Assembly (NCBI GenBank): GCA_026770615.1
Contig: MU631747.1
Span: 69,250 to 80,597, forward strand
Origin: Pavlovales sp. CCMP2436
Lineage: Eukaryota; Haptophyta; Pavlovophyceae; Pavlovales
DNA: 11,348 bases
Direction of reading: 5' to 3'
Numbering within the stretch: position 1 is the first letter of the stretch; each line of letters begins with the position of its first letter. The notes beneath the pieces were generated by a model. It saw only the letters and a program-made list of their open reading frames with translations. It was not told where the DNA came from and did not search any database. Shown here piece after piece: positions 1 to 6,598 of the stretch. Both the position numbers and the translations under genes were made by a program.

Positions 1-95
1 GGCTGGGCCTGGGGCGCAGGCTGGGGCGCAGGCTGTGGCGCAGGCTGGGGCGCAGGCTGGGGCGCAGGCTGGGGCGCAGGGGGCTGGGGCGCAGC
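1..95. repeat. 12-bp tandem minisatellite, GGCTGGGGCGCA unit
   Basis: About seven head-to-tail copies of GGCTGGGGCGCA, with one T-for-G variant near 36 and a slightly different unit at each end. On the minus strand the unit reads as the tetrapeptide PAPQ and lies in frame with the upstream coding stretch, so it is probably a coding minisatellite. The array is cut by the window edge, so its full copy number is unknown. Confidence 0.85.
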
Positions 96-248
96 AAATG
101 TAAGGCTGGTGCCGTCATAAAGCTTCTGCACGTCGACGAGGTACCGCAGCTGCTCGTGCTGCGATACCGACTTGATCAAACTGGCTAGCTCGTGGCACTT
201 AATCGTGTACACCTTTACGGCGGGTGTGTTGAAGGGACATCGTAACAT
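1..248 (-). CDS. Unrecognised gene, N-terminal part, with PAPQ repeats; runs off left edge
   Basis: Read on the minus strand, a frame opens after an in-frame TAA near 259 and stays open to position 1. The first ATG is at 248-246 (MLRCPFNTPAVKVYTIK...). It continues as an ordinary-looking globular stretch (KCHELASLIKSVSQHEQLRY, then LVDVQKLYDGTSLTF) and enters a run of about seven PAPQ tetrapeptides encoded by a 12-bp tandem repeat. The repeat unit is a multiple of three, which keeps the frame. The true start could instead be a splice acceptor: TACTAAT-like branch-point sequence lies near 257-251 and an AAG|GTG junction lies near 216. The first codons overlap a 22-bp motif that recurs after a LINE ORF at 7060. 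I do not recognise the family. The Pro/Ala/Gln run suggests a flexible linker, which is inference. Confidence 0.45.
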   Translation of the reverse strand, partial: MLRCPFNTPAVKVYTIKCHELASLIKSVSQHEQLRYLVDVQKLYDGTSLTFAAPQPPAPQPAPQPAPQPAPQPAPQPAPQAQ

Positions 249-678
249 AACATTAGTATTTTAAAACAATCTGGTGAGGGGAAGGAGTCTAGTGGGTGAG
301 TGGTCACAGGTAGGGGAGTGGGTGGTTGCTTTGGGCGTCCGCGAACGCCAAGTGGGCGGTTGCTAGTGGGGATTAGTGAGGGCATTCGGCCCAGGATTAA
401 ATTAATGAAATTAAATATTATTGAATAAAATTTACTCAGGGGCACCAGCCACATAGGCATATCTTCGACATTTCATATTATGTGAGATTATTACGTGTAA
501 ATCGATATTTCATATGACCATTGGCGGCCGGCCCACAATGCTGCGGCTGAGGAGTAAGTGCCATGCGCCCCAGTCGCACCAGGCGCTGAAAACTGACGGT
601 AACAAAAAAATCCGCTTTGTTGCCGTTTGCACTCACTCGCCAGCGCGAGTTGAGTGATTGGTCAAGGGGCGAGGGGGG

Positions 679-729
679 TGAGTGAGTGGTTGGAGCAACA
701 GAGTGGTTGAATGACCAACCACTCACTCA
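679..729. repeat. Perfect 15-bp inverted repeat (hairpin)
   Basis: TGAGTGAGTGGTTGG at 679-693 is exactly complementary in inverted order to 715-729, with a 21-nt loop between. A weaker related inverted pair (ACTCGC/GCGAGT) lies just upstream near 636-652. Such a long perfect stem is unlikely by chance in a short interval. It may be a small fold-back repeat or an RNA hairpin, and no function can be assigned from sequence. Confidence 0.75.
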
Positions 730-905
730 AGGGAGGGGAATCTTTTTTTTTAGTTTGAGACTCACTTTTTTTTTTTTATATATACTGTTAATAATACCGA
801 TAATATTAATGACAATACTTCCAGATGTGCTGCGGCCTGCCCGTCTTCACCGGGTTATCATTATTACTATCTATAGTATCCTTATTTTATCGTTATTATC
901 AGCAT

Positions 906-930
906 AATGATGATGATGATGATGATAATA
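906..930. repeat. GAT trinucleotide microsatellite
   Basis: A run of about seven ATG/GAT-type trinucleotides (atgatgatgatgatgatgat) lies in otherwise AT-rich non-coding sequence. Confidence 0.8.
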
Positions 931-1145
931 GTCGCATTAATATGAATGCTATTAATGCTATGCACCTTGTCTACGGGCGGTCCGGGCGTCTGCACCCAAG
1001 TGACGCACGAAGAGAGCCTCTCGATCAGCTGCGCATCGATCTGCTGCGCGTCGAGAGCCTGCACGCGGAGGGGAGGTCACAATCAGCTGCGCGCACTGAA
1101 GCTCTGCCGGATTTAGGAGGAGGGGTCCAGCTCACAGTACCTTGA

Positions 1146-1886
1146 TTAAGAGGAGGAGGTCAAGTTTGCAGCTGAAGACGTTCCCGCGTACGTAAGGGCG
1201 CAGAGCTGCACGCACGCCAGCACGGGACCGTGCGCTGAAGTGGAGATTGCGCTGTGCAACACCTGCTGGTCATCGTCCGTTCCGACCACGATCACCCTGG
1301 GCACGCCTTTCAGGAGGGAAGCCCCAAAGCTACCATTACCTGCGAAGCCCGACCTGAGCAGCGCATCTGCGAAAGCGCAGCCTGGCGGCGGTAGTTGTGG
1401 CGCAAGACACATATATGGAGGTGTGATGCACGCGTGCACGCGTGGACGAGCCAGTAGCGGACTTGTGTGTGTGTGTGTAAGGGGGGGGGGGGCTACGGAC
1501 GCACTGGCGCCTAGAAGCAAAGCGGGAACCGCGTGCACAGGAGTGCGACGCACATGGAGGGGGCCGGACAGCTGCTGACCTGCGATGCTCCCGTCGGCGA
1601 CGCCGCGCCGCTCTTGCGCAGCGAGCTTGGTGACCTCGTCGAAGTCGACTTGCTGCGCGACCTCGAATGAGCAGCGAAAGACCTCCAACGCGATCGGTGA
1701 ATGGGAGGCCCAGTCACGGGCGGCGATTATGAACGACGGAGTTACGGGCGGCGGAGAGCAGCGCGGCGAGTCACTCCCCAACCGTGTGGCGAGTGAGCGC
1801 GCAAGACCCAGGGCGATGTTTGTCAGATTTTGCGCGCGCCGTGCAAGATGCCTGAGTTGCGCGAGCTTGCCTCCTGAGTCGCGAGC
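1146..1886 (-). CDS. Unrecognised gene, 3' part (continues the frame of the 1823-2664 part)
   Basis: On the minus strand a frame opens just after an in-frame TAA at 1889-1887 and ends at TAA 1148-1146. Its first half looks coding and GC3-rich: SGGKLAQLRHLARRAQNLTN, IALGLARSLATRLGSD, then DWASHSPIALEVFRCSF and VDFDEVTKLAAQERRGVADG. The middle (about 1579-1382) is probably a 198-nt intron: GTCAGC donor at 1579, CCGCCGCCAG acceptor at 1382, with CA-dinucleotide, poly-C and TATATA tracts inside. Splicing would join phase 1 to phase 1. The intron also stays open if read through, so it is not proven. The last exon encodes GCAFADALLRSGFAGNGSFG and VPRVIVVGTDDDQQVLHSAI and ends LTSSS. No known domain is recognised. 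The 22-bp duplication at 1851-1889 separates it from the upstream frame; either an unusual splice or a real frameshift links the two parts. Confidence 0.5.
   Translation of the reverse strand, partial: ARDSGGKLAQLRHLARRAQNLTNIALGLARSLATRLGSDSPRCSPPPVTPSFIIAARDWASHSPIALEVFRCSFEVAQQVDFDEVTKLAAQERRGVADGSIAGQQLSGPLHVRRTPVHAVPALLLGASASVAPPPLTHTHTSPLLARPRVHACITPPYMCLAPQLPPPGCAFADALLRSGFAGNGSFGASLLKGVPRVIVVGTDDDQQVLHSAISTSAHGPVLACVQLCALTYAGTSSAANLTSSS
1382..1579 (-). other. Probable intron in the unrecognised minus-strand gene
   Basis: Minus-strand GT donor at 1579-1578 follows ...GGGAGCATCGCAG. The AG acceptor at 1383-1382 is preceded by a pyrimidine-rich ACTACCGCCGCCAG. The interior is non-coding in character, with a C run, a CA dinucleotide tract and a palindromic CACGCGTGCACGCGTG stretch. 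Phases match. Its length (198 nt) is a multiple of three with no stop, so retention would also be tolerated. Confidence 0.45.
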
Positions 1887-2664
1887 TTACTGGCAGAGGA
1901 GATCTCGCCCTCGGGTGGAGACGTGGCCGGCTTCTTGCGCGACGACGCGCTCGCTGTCGCCACGTACGGCTTGAGAACATCGGGCGTGATTTTGTCGATA
2001 CTAGTCTGCGTAGCTGGCAACACGCGCTGGCGGCTCATCTTGGCGAGCAGCAGAGCGATCACGCCGAGGCACCGGCCGTCCTTGGCCTTGGCGCACGGTG
2101 CCTTCTCCAGCAGGTCATCCCCGCAGTCGCACGTCCATTCGCCATTGTCAAGCGGCGTCGCGGACATGCAGCACATCCCAGGCCTGGAGTTGAGCGCAAT
2201 CACCACGCCTGCGCACTCAATTGCAGTCATACACAGCCGCGCGGAGGCCATCCCCATAGCGGCAGGCTCCGCGCGGCCTTTGTCCACGGCTTTGCCCGAC
2301 TGCTCCTTGGCGATCTCGTCCACCTTCGCGTTGATCTTGGCCACGTTCGCCGGCAATATCGTCGAGTAGACGCCCTCCGCGCTGACTTTGATGTCGGCGA
2401 GAAACCGTGTGCTCGGGCACTGCTCGCCCACTGTCGTGCACGGCCACACGGCCTCTCCCGCCACGTTGCTCTTGCGCTTGAGGAGCGTGTACTGGGGCGC
2501 ATCTGCCGTGTGCCCCTCGCCCTCCGTCACTCCACAGCCAGCGGGGTACCCGGTCCTGTGCGTGCAGCGGGTGTTCGACACCGCGATAGGGAAATGGGCC
2601 GGGTCGCGCAGCTTGAAGTGGTTGAAGCGCGACCCTGCCGACGCGCCTCCGTGAAATTGTAGTC
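1823..2664 (-). CDS. Unrecognised cysteine-containing protein, 5' part
   Basis: The minus-strand frame is open for more than 800 nt with strongly G/C-biased third positions, which argues for a real gene. It probably begins at a splice acceptor (CCCTCAG|GACTAC, exon from 2664), with a CTAAC branch-point-like motif about 20 nt upstream; no in-frame ATG precedes the conserved-looking sequence. Residues read FHGGASAGSRFNHFKLRDPA, FPIAVSNTRCTHRTGYPAGC, then VYSTILPANVAKINAKVDEI. A Cys-rich segment follows (GMCCMSATPLDNGEWTCDCG, then CAKAKDGRCLGVIALLLAKM) and then a polar Ser/Lys tail. About a dozen cysteines fall in pairs, suggesting disulfides or metal binding (inference). The frame stops at TGA 1825-1823 only because of the 22-bp duplication near 1851-1889; without it the frame would run into the 3' part. 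A second short frame beginning ATG at about 2680 (MVDPQDYNF) overlaps the exon start in another register. Family unknown. Confidence 0.6.
1851..1889. repeat. Imperfect 22-bp tandem duplication that breaks a reading frame
   Basis: On the plus strand CCTGAGTTGCGCGAGCTT (1851-1868) is followed, offset by 22 nt, by CCTGAGTCGCGAGCTT (1873-1888). On the minus strand the codons AAG CTC GCG occur in both copies, in two different frames. Collapsing the two copies into one would join the 5' and 3' coding parts. The minus strand also contains a textbook A|GTAAG donor at this spot, so a short or alternative intron is another possibility. Confidence 0.6.
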
Positions 2665-2689
2665 CTGAGGGTCCACCATGTTAGGATGC

Positions 2690-2814
2690 GAGAATGCGAG
2701 GTCTGCAGCGAGAGCTAGGGGGGATCGAGTCCGAGTCGCGGTGAAGCGGCTAAGGAAGAGAGCAGGAACAGCTAAGAGGCGTAGGGCGATACGACACAGA
2801 GCAGGTGGTCTGAA
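2690..2814. other. Spacer or intron upstream of the minus-strand exon
   Basis: Purine-rich on plus, hence pyrimidine-rich on minus, with a CTAAC-like branch-point motif ending near 2684. It fits the 3' half of an intron of the minus-strand gene. No conserved coding is seen on either strand. Confidence 0.35.
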
Positions 2815-2968
2815 GCTGTCTCACAAGGGCATCAACCAGACCGGCAACAAGGATATCGGCACCTCCAAGGACGCGCTCGTCGGCCATGCCGACTCTGAGA
2901 CCTGCTCGGACTGTTCACCCGCCGCAGCCGCCCGTCAACTTCCTCTCGACGACAGTTCCCCCTCGACC
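2815..2968 (+). pseudogene. Possible decayed copia reverse transcriptase/RNase H fragment
   Basis: The plus-strand frame is strongly GC3-biased and reads LSHKGINQTGNKDIGTSKDA then LVGHADSETCSDCSPAAAAR before a TGA at 2976. The segment TSKDALVGHADSETCSD resembles the start of the copia RNase H domain (typical pattern: LVGYSDADWAGD followed by a Thr-Arg-Arg-Ser motif). The catalytic Asp is present, but the remainder of the domain is not recognisable. Context next to LTR-retrotransposon debris supports the call. The same segment read on minus (ATG near 2889) is also open, so strand assignment is not certain. Confidence 0.3.
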
Positions 2969-3049
2969 ATAGACTGAGCGCTGCTCCCGGTACTCGTGTA
3001 CCGGTGACCTACGTCCCTAACTCGACTCGCTTCAACCCGCAGTCCGACA
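2969..3049 (+). repeat. 5' LTR remnant (U5-like end)
   Basis: Matches the last 81 bp of the 3' LTR (4667-4747) with three differences, all transitions. The shared block starts ATAGACTGAGCGCTG and ends CAGTCCGACA. Upstream of 2969 the similarity stops abruptly, so the front of this LTR is missing. The block happens to be open in one frame in both copies, which is probably coincidental. Confidence 0.7.
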
Positions 3050-3778
3050 TGATGGACCTTCAGGGCTCGCTGGTCTCCAAGCAGCCGCTCACCTTCCACG
3101 TGATCGTCGTCAACGGACGACAAGGACATCTCGCAGATTCACACAGATTCACATCTCGCAGATGTTACCTTCGGCCTCAAGGGCCGCGCGCGTACACAGG
3201 CCTCGACAGCCGCGCGCACATCGGTCACGGCTGCCACGCCGCCATCGCCCTCCTCGCGTCATTTCGCATCACGCACGCGCACAGCGTCGTCAAGACAACG
3301 ATCCAGGCCACGTACTGCATGCACAGTGCACACGTCGCCTACAAGGGAACGCCCGCGCGCTCTCCCCGCCGCGTGGGCCTCGGCCAGCTTTCGACAAAAG
3401 CTCGGCCTGCTCTCGTTCTCGCTCATCATGTCCGAGAGCACTCGACAAGACCTTACTCTTTCGTCGACTTCAAAGCGGGCACCAACCCGCTCTTCCGCGC
3501 CGCCTACTTGCCCCGCGAGCTCGAACATCCTCATCGAAGGCCTGCTAGACTGATTATCCAGCGGCACCTTCTGGCTCATCTCGGCCAAGACTCATCACCT
3601 TGCCCTCGCCATCACACTCGCTCGTCGCTCAACGCGCTGCCGACGTTTATCAACGCGCAGCCGTTTCCAACACGCTCGCCGCTCCACGCGCCCGCAACAC
3701 TTACACGCTGCCGCCGCACTGAGCGCGCTCGCTGCGCTACGCCGCGCGGGACCAGCCCCGCGCGCGCTCGCGCCCTTC
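3050..3778 (+). other. Degenerate internal region of the copia element
   Basis: Two or three plus-strand frames are open through most of this GC-rich stretch, but none shows a recognisable retrotransposon domain. Small islands look protein-like (LQGSLVSKQPLTFHVIVVNG directly after the LTR, and FVDFKAGTNPLFRAAYLPRE near 3460-3520), yet they are not joined by a convincing gene. A 13-bp direct repeat (ACATCTCGCAGAT) occurs near 3125 and 3150. It is best read as scrambled or decayed element DNA. Confidence 0.35.
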
Positions 3779-3985
3779 ATCGGCAAGACGCCGCCGTCGA
3801 CAACGCCACCGGCTACAACGCCGCCGTCAAGATCTTAATCGGCAAGACGCCGTCCCCCATCATCGGCAAGACGCCGCTCGTCAACAACTCCACCGGCCTC
3901 CCGCCGCTGTCGACATCTTCATCGGCAAAACGCCGCCGTCGACCCGGCTACACCGCCGCCGTCGACATCTCGACCGGCTTCCCGC
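3779..3985 (+). repeat. Degenerate minisatellite based on ATCGGCAAGACGCCG
   Basis: Four copies of ATCGGCAARACGCCG occur near 3780, 3839, 3861 and 3923. Variants of CCGTCGACAACNCCACCGGC are interspersed. Spacing is irregular and changes frame, so the array does not encode a uniform peptide repeat. It sits between the scrambled internal region and the surviving RNase H end of the copia element. Confidence 0.6.
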
Positions 3986-4080
3986 CGCTCATCACCGCTG
4001 TTTCCCCCTTCGACAAGGAGGGAGGTTTTTCATCAACTAGCTCCCCCTCTGCCTACGTTAGGCGAGGGTTCATCAACCAG

Positions 4081-4344
4081 CTCAAGTTGTACCAGTTCCC
4101 GCAAACTACGGCCACGCCCGTCGGCGAGGACAACGTCTCGTGCATCAACTTGTCCAAGAACGACATCGTGCACCGCCGGACCAAGCACGTGGACATTAAA
4201 TTCCACTGGATCCGCGACCTCGTCAAGAACGGCACGATCGAGCTGTTCTTTATCAGCGGCCTCGAGAACGTCGCCGACATCATGACCAAGCCCCTCGGCC
4301 CCAAGCTCTTCCTGCAGCACCGCCGCAAGCTCCTCGGCATGTAG
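4081..4344 (+). pseudogene. Ty1/copia Pol, C-terminal RNase H segment
   Basis: The plus-strand frame ends at TAG 4342-4344 and carries the conserved C-terminal copia Pol motifs. An EDN triplet at 4126-4134 is followed by INLSKNDIVHRRTKHVDIKF, the HWIRDLV block, and NVADIMTKPLG with its TK at 4285-4290. In intact elements this region ends the polyprotein and removes the RNA strand during cDNA synthesis. The upstream integrase, reverse transcriptase and catalytic RNase H core are absent, so this is only a fragment. The frame continues open upstream to 3004, but the sequence before about 4081 is unrelated repeat. The stop lies 112 nt before the LTR, as expected for a copia element. Confidence 0.85.
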
Positions 4345-4399
4345 ACGGCCGCCATCGGTTTTCCCCTCCATCGGGGGGGGGGGTTTCACCGACTAGAAG

Positions 4400-4418
4400 C
4401 TCAAGCTGTACCAGTTCC
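4400..4418 (+). repeat. Second copy of a 19-bp motif from the Pol end
   Basis: CTCAAGCTGTACCAGTTCC here matches 4081-4099 with one difference. The preceding GGGTTTCACC...AG also resembles the sequence before 4081 (GGGTTCATCAACCAG), and a third partial relative lies at about 4021-4045. This suggests local duplication around the 3' end of the element. Confidence 0.6.
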
Positions 4419-4446
4419 TTCAACCTGAACCTGACGACGTCCAGAT

Positions 4447-4456
4447 TGAAGGAGGG
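4447..4456 (+). promoter_or_regulatory. Polypurine tract of the copia element
   Basis: TGAAGGAGGG abuts the first base of the LTR (TGTCGGG). Such a tract resists RNase H and primes plus-strand DNA synthesis in LTR retrotransposons. Its position directly before TG is the expected arrangement and fixes the LTR start. Confidence 0.75.
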
Positions 4457-4747
4457 TGTCGGGAGCCCAAGTGTTTCATACACTTTGGCTCTGTCCGGTT
4501 CGCCATCGGACTGCCCGGAATTTAATATCCCGGGCCCAGCTGCCGTCTCGAATCGTCTACAGCTGCTCTCGACGCCTCTTCGGCGCTCTTGTCAGGGTCT
4601 CTTACTTACTAAGAGACCTTGTGACACAGCTTGTCTTCACTTTGCCAATGTAGACTTCACTCCCAGATAGACTGAGCGCTGCTCCCGGTACTCGCGTACC
4701 GGTGACCTACATCCCTAACTCGACTCACTTCAACCCGCAGTCCGACA
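4457..4747 (+). repeat. 3' long terminal repeat (291 bp) of the copia element
   Basis: Begins TGTCGG and ends CCGACA, a 6-bp terminal inverted repeat of the TG...CA type. The polypurine tract sits immediately before it. The last 81 bp recur at 2969-3049. A TTTAATAT motif near 4521 could serve as a promoter element, and a 9-bp-stem hairpin lies at 4596-4618. The length is typical of copia LTRs. Confidence 0.75.
4596..4618. repeat. Hairpin within the LTR
   Basis: GGTCTCTTA (4596-4604) pairs perfectly with TAAGAGACC (4610-4618) around a 5-nt loop. It would form in a transcript that includes this part of the LTR. Whether it affects transcription end, packaging or nothing is unknown. Confidence 0.65.
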
Positions 4748-5264
4748 TGGTCGGGTTGATATATCAAAACAGTCAGACGCCAGCTTGAATCCCTATCATA
4801 AATATATATAGCGGCTCAGCATGTTTCAACAGGTGTTGTTCACTCATTGACTTGGTCGACGTCAGACGTTAGTCCTAGCAGCAGGGATGGTGGTGGTAGA
4901 GGTGAGGTTGGTGGTGAACTCGTAGCAATTGCCACAGGTTTCCCCCCCCCTCCCCCCCCCCCCACACACAACGCTCACGTCCATTTAGGTGCGTGTGCCC
5001 TGTACTCGTATATCCTGAATTATTGAGTCACCCCGCCGCCTGGGACTAGACCAGGAGTTGGAAATTACCGCCCCCGGCGGTTAGGCGAGCTGCGCATTAG
5101 CGCACGTCATTTTAATTTTATACCAATAATTGTATTCCAAAAAATGTCGACTGACACCCACCCACAACTGACACCCAGTACAAACAATAGTTGCAACAAC
5201 CTACTGGCTTAATCACGTTTTAAGGCTTAATCACGTTTTAAAAAAAATCGCCCAAGGTCAATCC
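4748..5264. other. Intergenic region with short repeats
   Basis: No coding frame is supported. It contains an 18-bp motif GAATCCCTATCATAAATA (4787-4804) that recurs at 8779-8796, a GGTGGT-rich patch (4888-4918), a long C-run (4940-4973), a repeated ACTGACACCCA (about 5150 and 5167) and a tandem 18-bp duplication at 5206-5241. Confidence 0.6.
5206..5241. repeat. 18-bp tandem duplication
   Basis: GGCTTAATCACGTTTTAA occurs twice head to tail (5206-5223 and 5224-5241), followed by an A-run. It lies just before a GC-rich, pyrimidine-rich region. Confidence 0.9.
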
Positions 5265-5387
5265 GTGACCCGCCTTCACGCTTGCCGCCTCTCACCCGCC
5301 TTCTTCATCTTCGTCGTCGCCCCGTTATCTAGCTCGCTCGAGCGCGTGTTGTTCTCGCCTTTCTCGCCGACGTGCTCAAGCCCACCG

Positions 5388-5495
5388 CCCTTCATCTTGG
5401 TCCGGCACGCGGCTCGAGCTTGTCCTTCGTCGTGCTCGCCACCCTTCAACTTCGTCAGGCGCGCGGCTCAAGCTTGTTCTTTGTCGAGCTCGCTC
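5388..5495. repeat. 54-bp tandem repeat, two copies
   Basis: Two imperfect copies beginning CCCTTCATCTTGGTC and CCCTTCAACTTCGTC and running through GCGGCTCRAGCTTGT. The period of 54 nt equals 18 codons. Confidence 0.7.
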
Positions 5496-5529
5496 GTCGG
5501 TGCTCAAGCTCGCCCCGCCTACCTTCACG

Positions 5530-5586
5530 AGCGGCTCGTCCACGCGCGGCTCGTCCTCAAGCGGCTCATCTTCAAGCGGCTCAAGC
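5530..5586. repeat. 15-bp tandem repeat, about four copies
   Basis: Unit AGCGGCTCRTCYTCA at 5530, 5545, 5560 and 5575 (last copy partial). In one plus frame it reads SGSST-RGSSS-SGSSS-SGSS. Confidence 0.8.
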
Positions 5587-5942
5587 TTGTCTGACACGTC
5601 GCATGCTGCTTCAGCTTGTGCTCACCTTCCCGTCGTCCACGCGCCTGCAGATGTCTACCCGCATCGAGCGCGTGGCTGTCATGCGAGCACGTGCGGTGTC
5701 GAATGCCAGTTGCGCAAGTCAACCCGCAACCCGCCGATCCCGGCCGTCTCGCCCATGCCCCCCGACCGTGCGCGAGCCTCCCGTCAGCATCAAGACCCTC
5801 GCTCACACCGACCTCGTGGGACGCGGGGGCGCACAATCACGAATGACAGACGGGGTGGATGCACATCCTCCTCTTGACCCGCATGTCGCAGCCAACCGCC
5901 AACCGAGCCCCCACCTCTCAGTCCCCATCCCTGCTCCGGTAC

Positions 5943-6071
5943 CAATATTGGGTAAAGTGAGATATCATCGGCGCCGATGTTGGGATCCTTTTCCGCGTTC
6001 ACAGGCGGGCACAGCCCCTCACTCTTCTCGTCATGCAGCCCCTCCACCCGTGCAATGGACAGAACAGCCGT
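5943..6071 (-). CDS. Possible isolated exon, 43 codons, minus strand
   Basis: On minus, a splice-acceptor-like GACCAG precedes position 6071. The next 43 codons read TAVLSIARVEGLHDEKSEGL, CPPVNAEKDPNIGADD, ISLYPIL, ending at a donor-like TTG|GTACCG at 5943. Length is a multiple of three, composition is balanced and globular, and third positions are mostly G/C in the first half. This contrasts with the low-complexity frames on plus. No flanking exons are found, so it may be an orphan exon of a decayed gene or a chance open frame. Confidence 0.25.
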
Positions 6072-6161
6072 CTGGTCATTTGCTTACCGACCTATCAATA
6101 ACCGAAAAGCCCCCTAAGGTTTCCAAGCCCATGTACGACCCGGACCCGTTTTTCAGTATAT

Positions 6162-6289
6162 GGGATCGCAGGCAATAAGAACGGCGCTTTTTAAAGCTGA
6201 GGCTGAGTTTCTTAGCAAATTACATACAAACAATGCAAAAAAAGAGGCTCAGTTTCTTAACACGACGGTTTCTTATTGCCCGCGATCCC
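6162..6289. mobile_element. Fold-back (MITE-like) element, copy 1
   Basis: A 128-bp unit with terminal inverted repeats. The left end is GGGATCGCAGGCAATAAGAA and the right end is its inverse with one difference (A/G at the ninth base). The interior contains a direct repeat GAGGCTSAGTTTCTTA and an A-run, with no coding capacity. A related copy lies at 7159-7334 in the same orientation. This is the structure expected of a non-autonomous DNA transposon moved by a transposase encoded elsewhere. No clear target-site duplication is visible. The family is undetermined. Confidence 0.75.
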
Positions 6290-6598
6290 TTCTATGGGGC
6301 TATATAATTTATTTATTTGTGCGTCGAATTTTTTGTATGCAGTGCCTGATATGCTCGAATCTACGAAAAAATACAAATGAAAATGAAAACCCAACTGTAT
6401 TTTTGGGCTCATGTTGAACAGCAGTGATGGAACGATAATGAAATATAACTTCAGTGCGCATCATAGGCGAGCCGTGCGCCCCTCTCCTTCGAAGATCCGT
6501 CACATCATCCCTCGTCTCATGCGAACGAGGCGCGACGGCCGCATCTGCGCGCCTCAAAGGTGAAATGACACGCTCGGGGAGCACCCCCTGCAAGCATC
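6290..6598. other. Spacer between fold-back copy 1 and the LINE end
   Basis: AT-rich to about 6450, then GC-rich. No supported gene. The GC-rich part may be decayed upstream LINE sequence, but no reverse transcriptase motif is visible. Confidence 0.45.

Larger units (their letters stand above)
249..1145. other. Intergenic region without a supported gene
   Basis: No convincing coding frame. The stretch holds G-rich sequence with scattered GTGGGTGGT-like motifs (290-375), an AT-rich patch (400-480), a strong hairpin (679-729), a T-run with TATATATA (767-784) and a GAT-type trinucleotide run near 906-929. Short open frames exist on both strands but have mixed composition and no recognisable protein features. 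The AT-rich patch and T-run could be promoter or 3'-end sequence for the flanking minus-strand genes, which is inference only. Confidence 0.6.
2969..4747 (+). mobile_element. Truncated Ty1/copia LTR retrotransposon
   Basis: The span runs from an 81-bp remnant of the 5' LTR to the end of a complete 3' LTR. In order: 5' LTR remnant (2969-3049), a 1-kb internal region without intact gag, protease, integrase or RT, a repetitive stretch (3779-3940), the C-terminal RNase H segment (to 4344), a polypurine tract and the 3' LTR. A full copia element would be about 5 kb, so most of the internal region is missing or scrambled. It cannot move on its own. A possible primer-binding site starting TGGACC lies 3 nt after the 5' LTR remnant. 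Target-site duplications cannot be tested because the 5' end is lost. Confidence 0.6.
5265..6178 (+). other. Low-complexity ORF region, Ser/Arg/Pro-rich, coding status uncertain
   Basis: Three plus-strand frames are open over long parts of this GC-rich stretch. One (5372-6178) runs 268 codons and ends inside the fold-back element at 6162; another (to 5877) encodes Ser/Gly repeats. A 54-bp unit occurs twice (5388-5441 and 5442-5495, peptides PFILVRHAARACPSSCSP and PFNFVRRAAQACSLSSSL). A 15-bp unit follows about four times. Composition is skewed to Ser, Arg, Ala and Pro in every frame, as expected of repeat DNA, and no domain is visible. Triplet-multiple repeat lengths allow for a coding origin but do not prove one. 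Confidence 0.25.

Noticed and set aside
826..1145. Plus ORF of 106 codons starting MCCGLPVFTG
   Set aside because: It is built over a trinucleotide microsatellite (a poly-Asp run) in AT-rich spacer with no conserved-looking sequence.
1923..2654. Plus-strand frames opposite the minus-strand gene
   Set aside because: The minus strand has the consistent GC-rich third positions and the longer frame. The plus frames are short, overlap each other and show no features.
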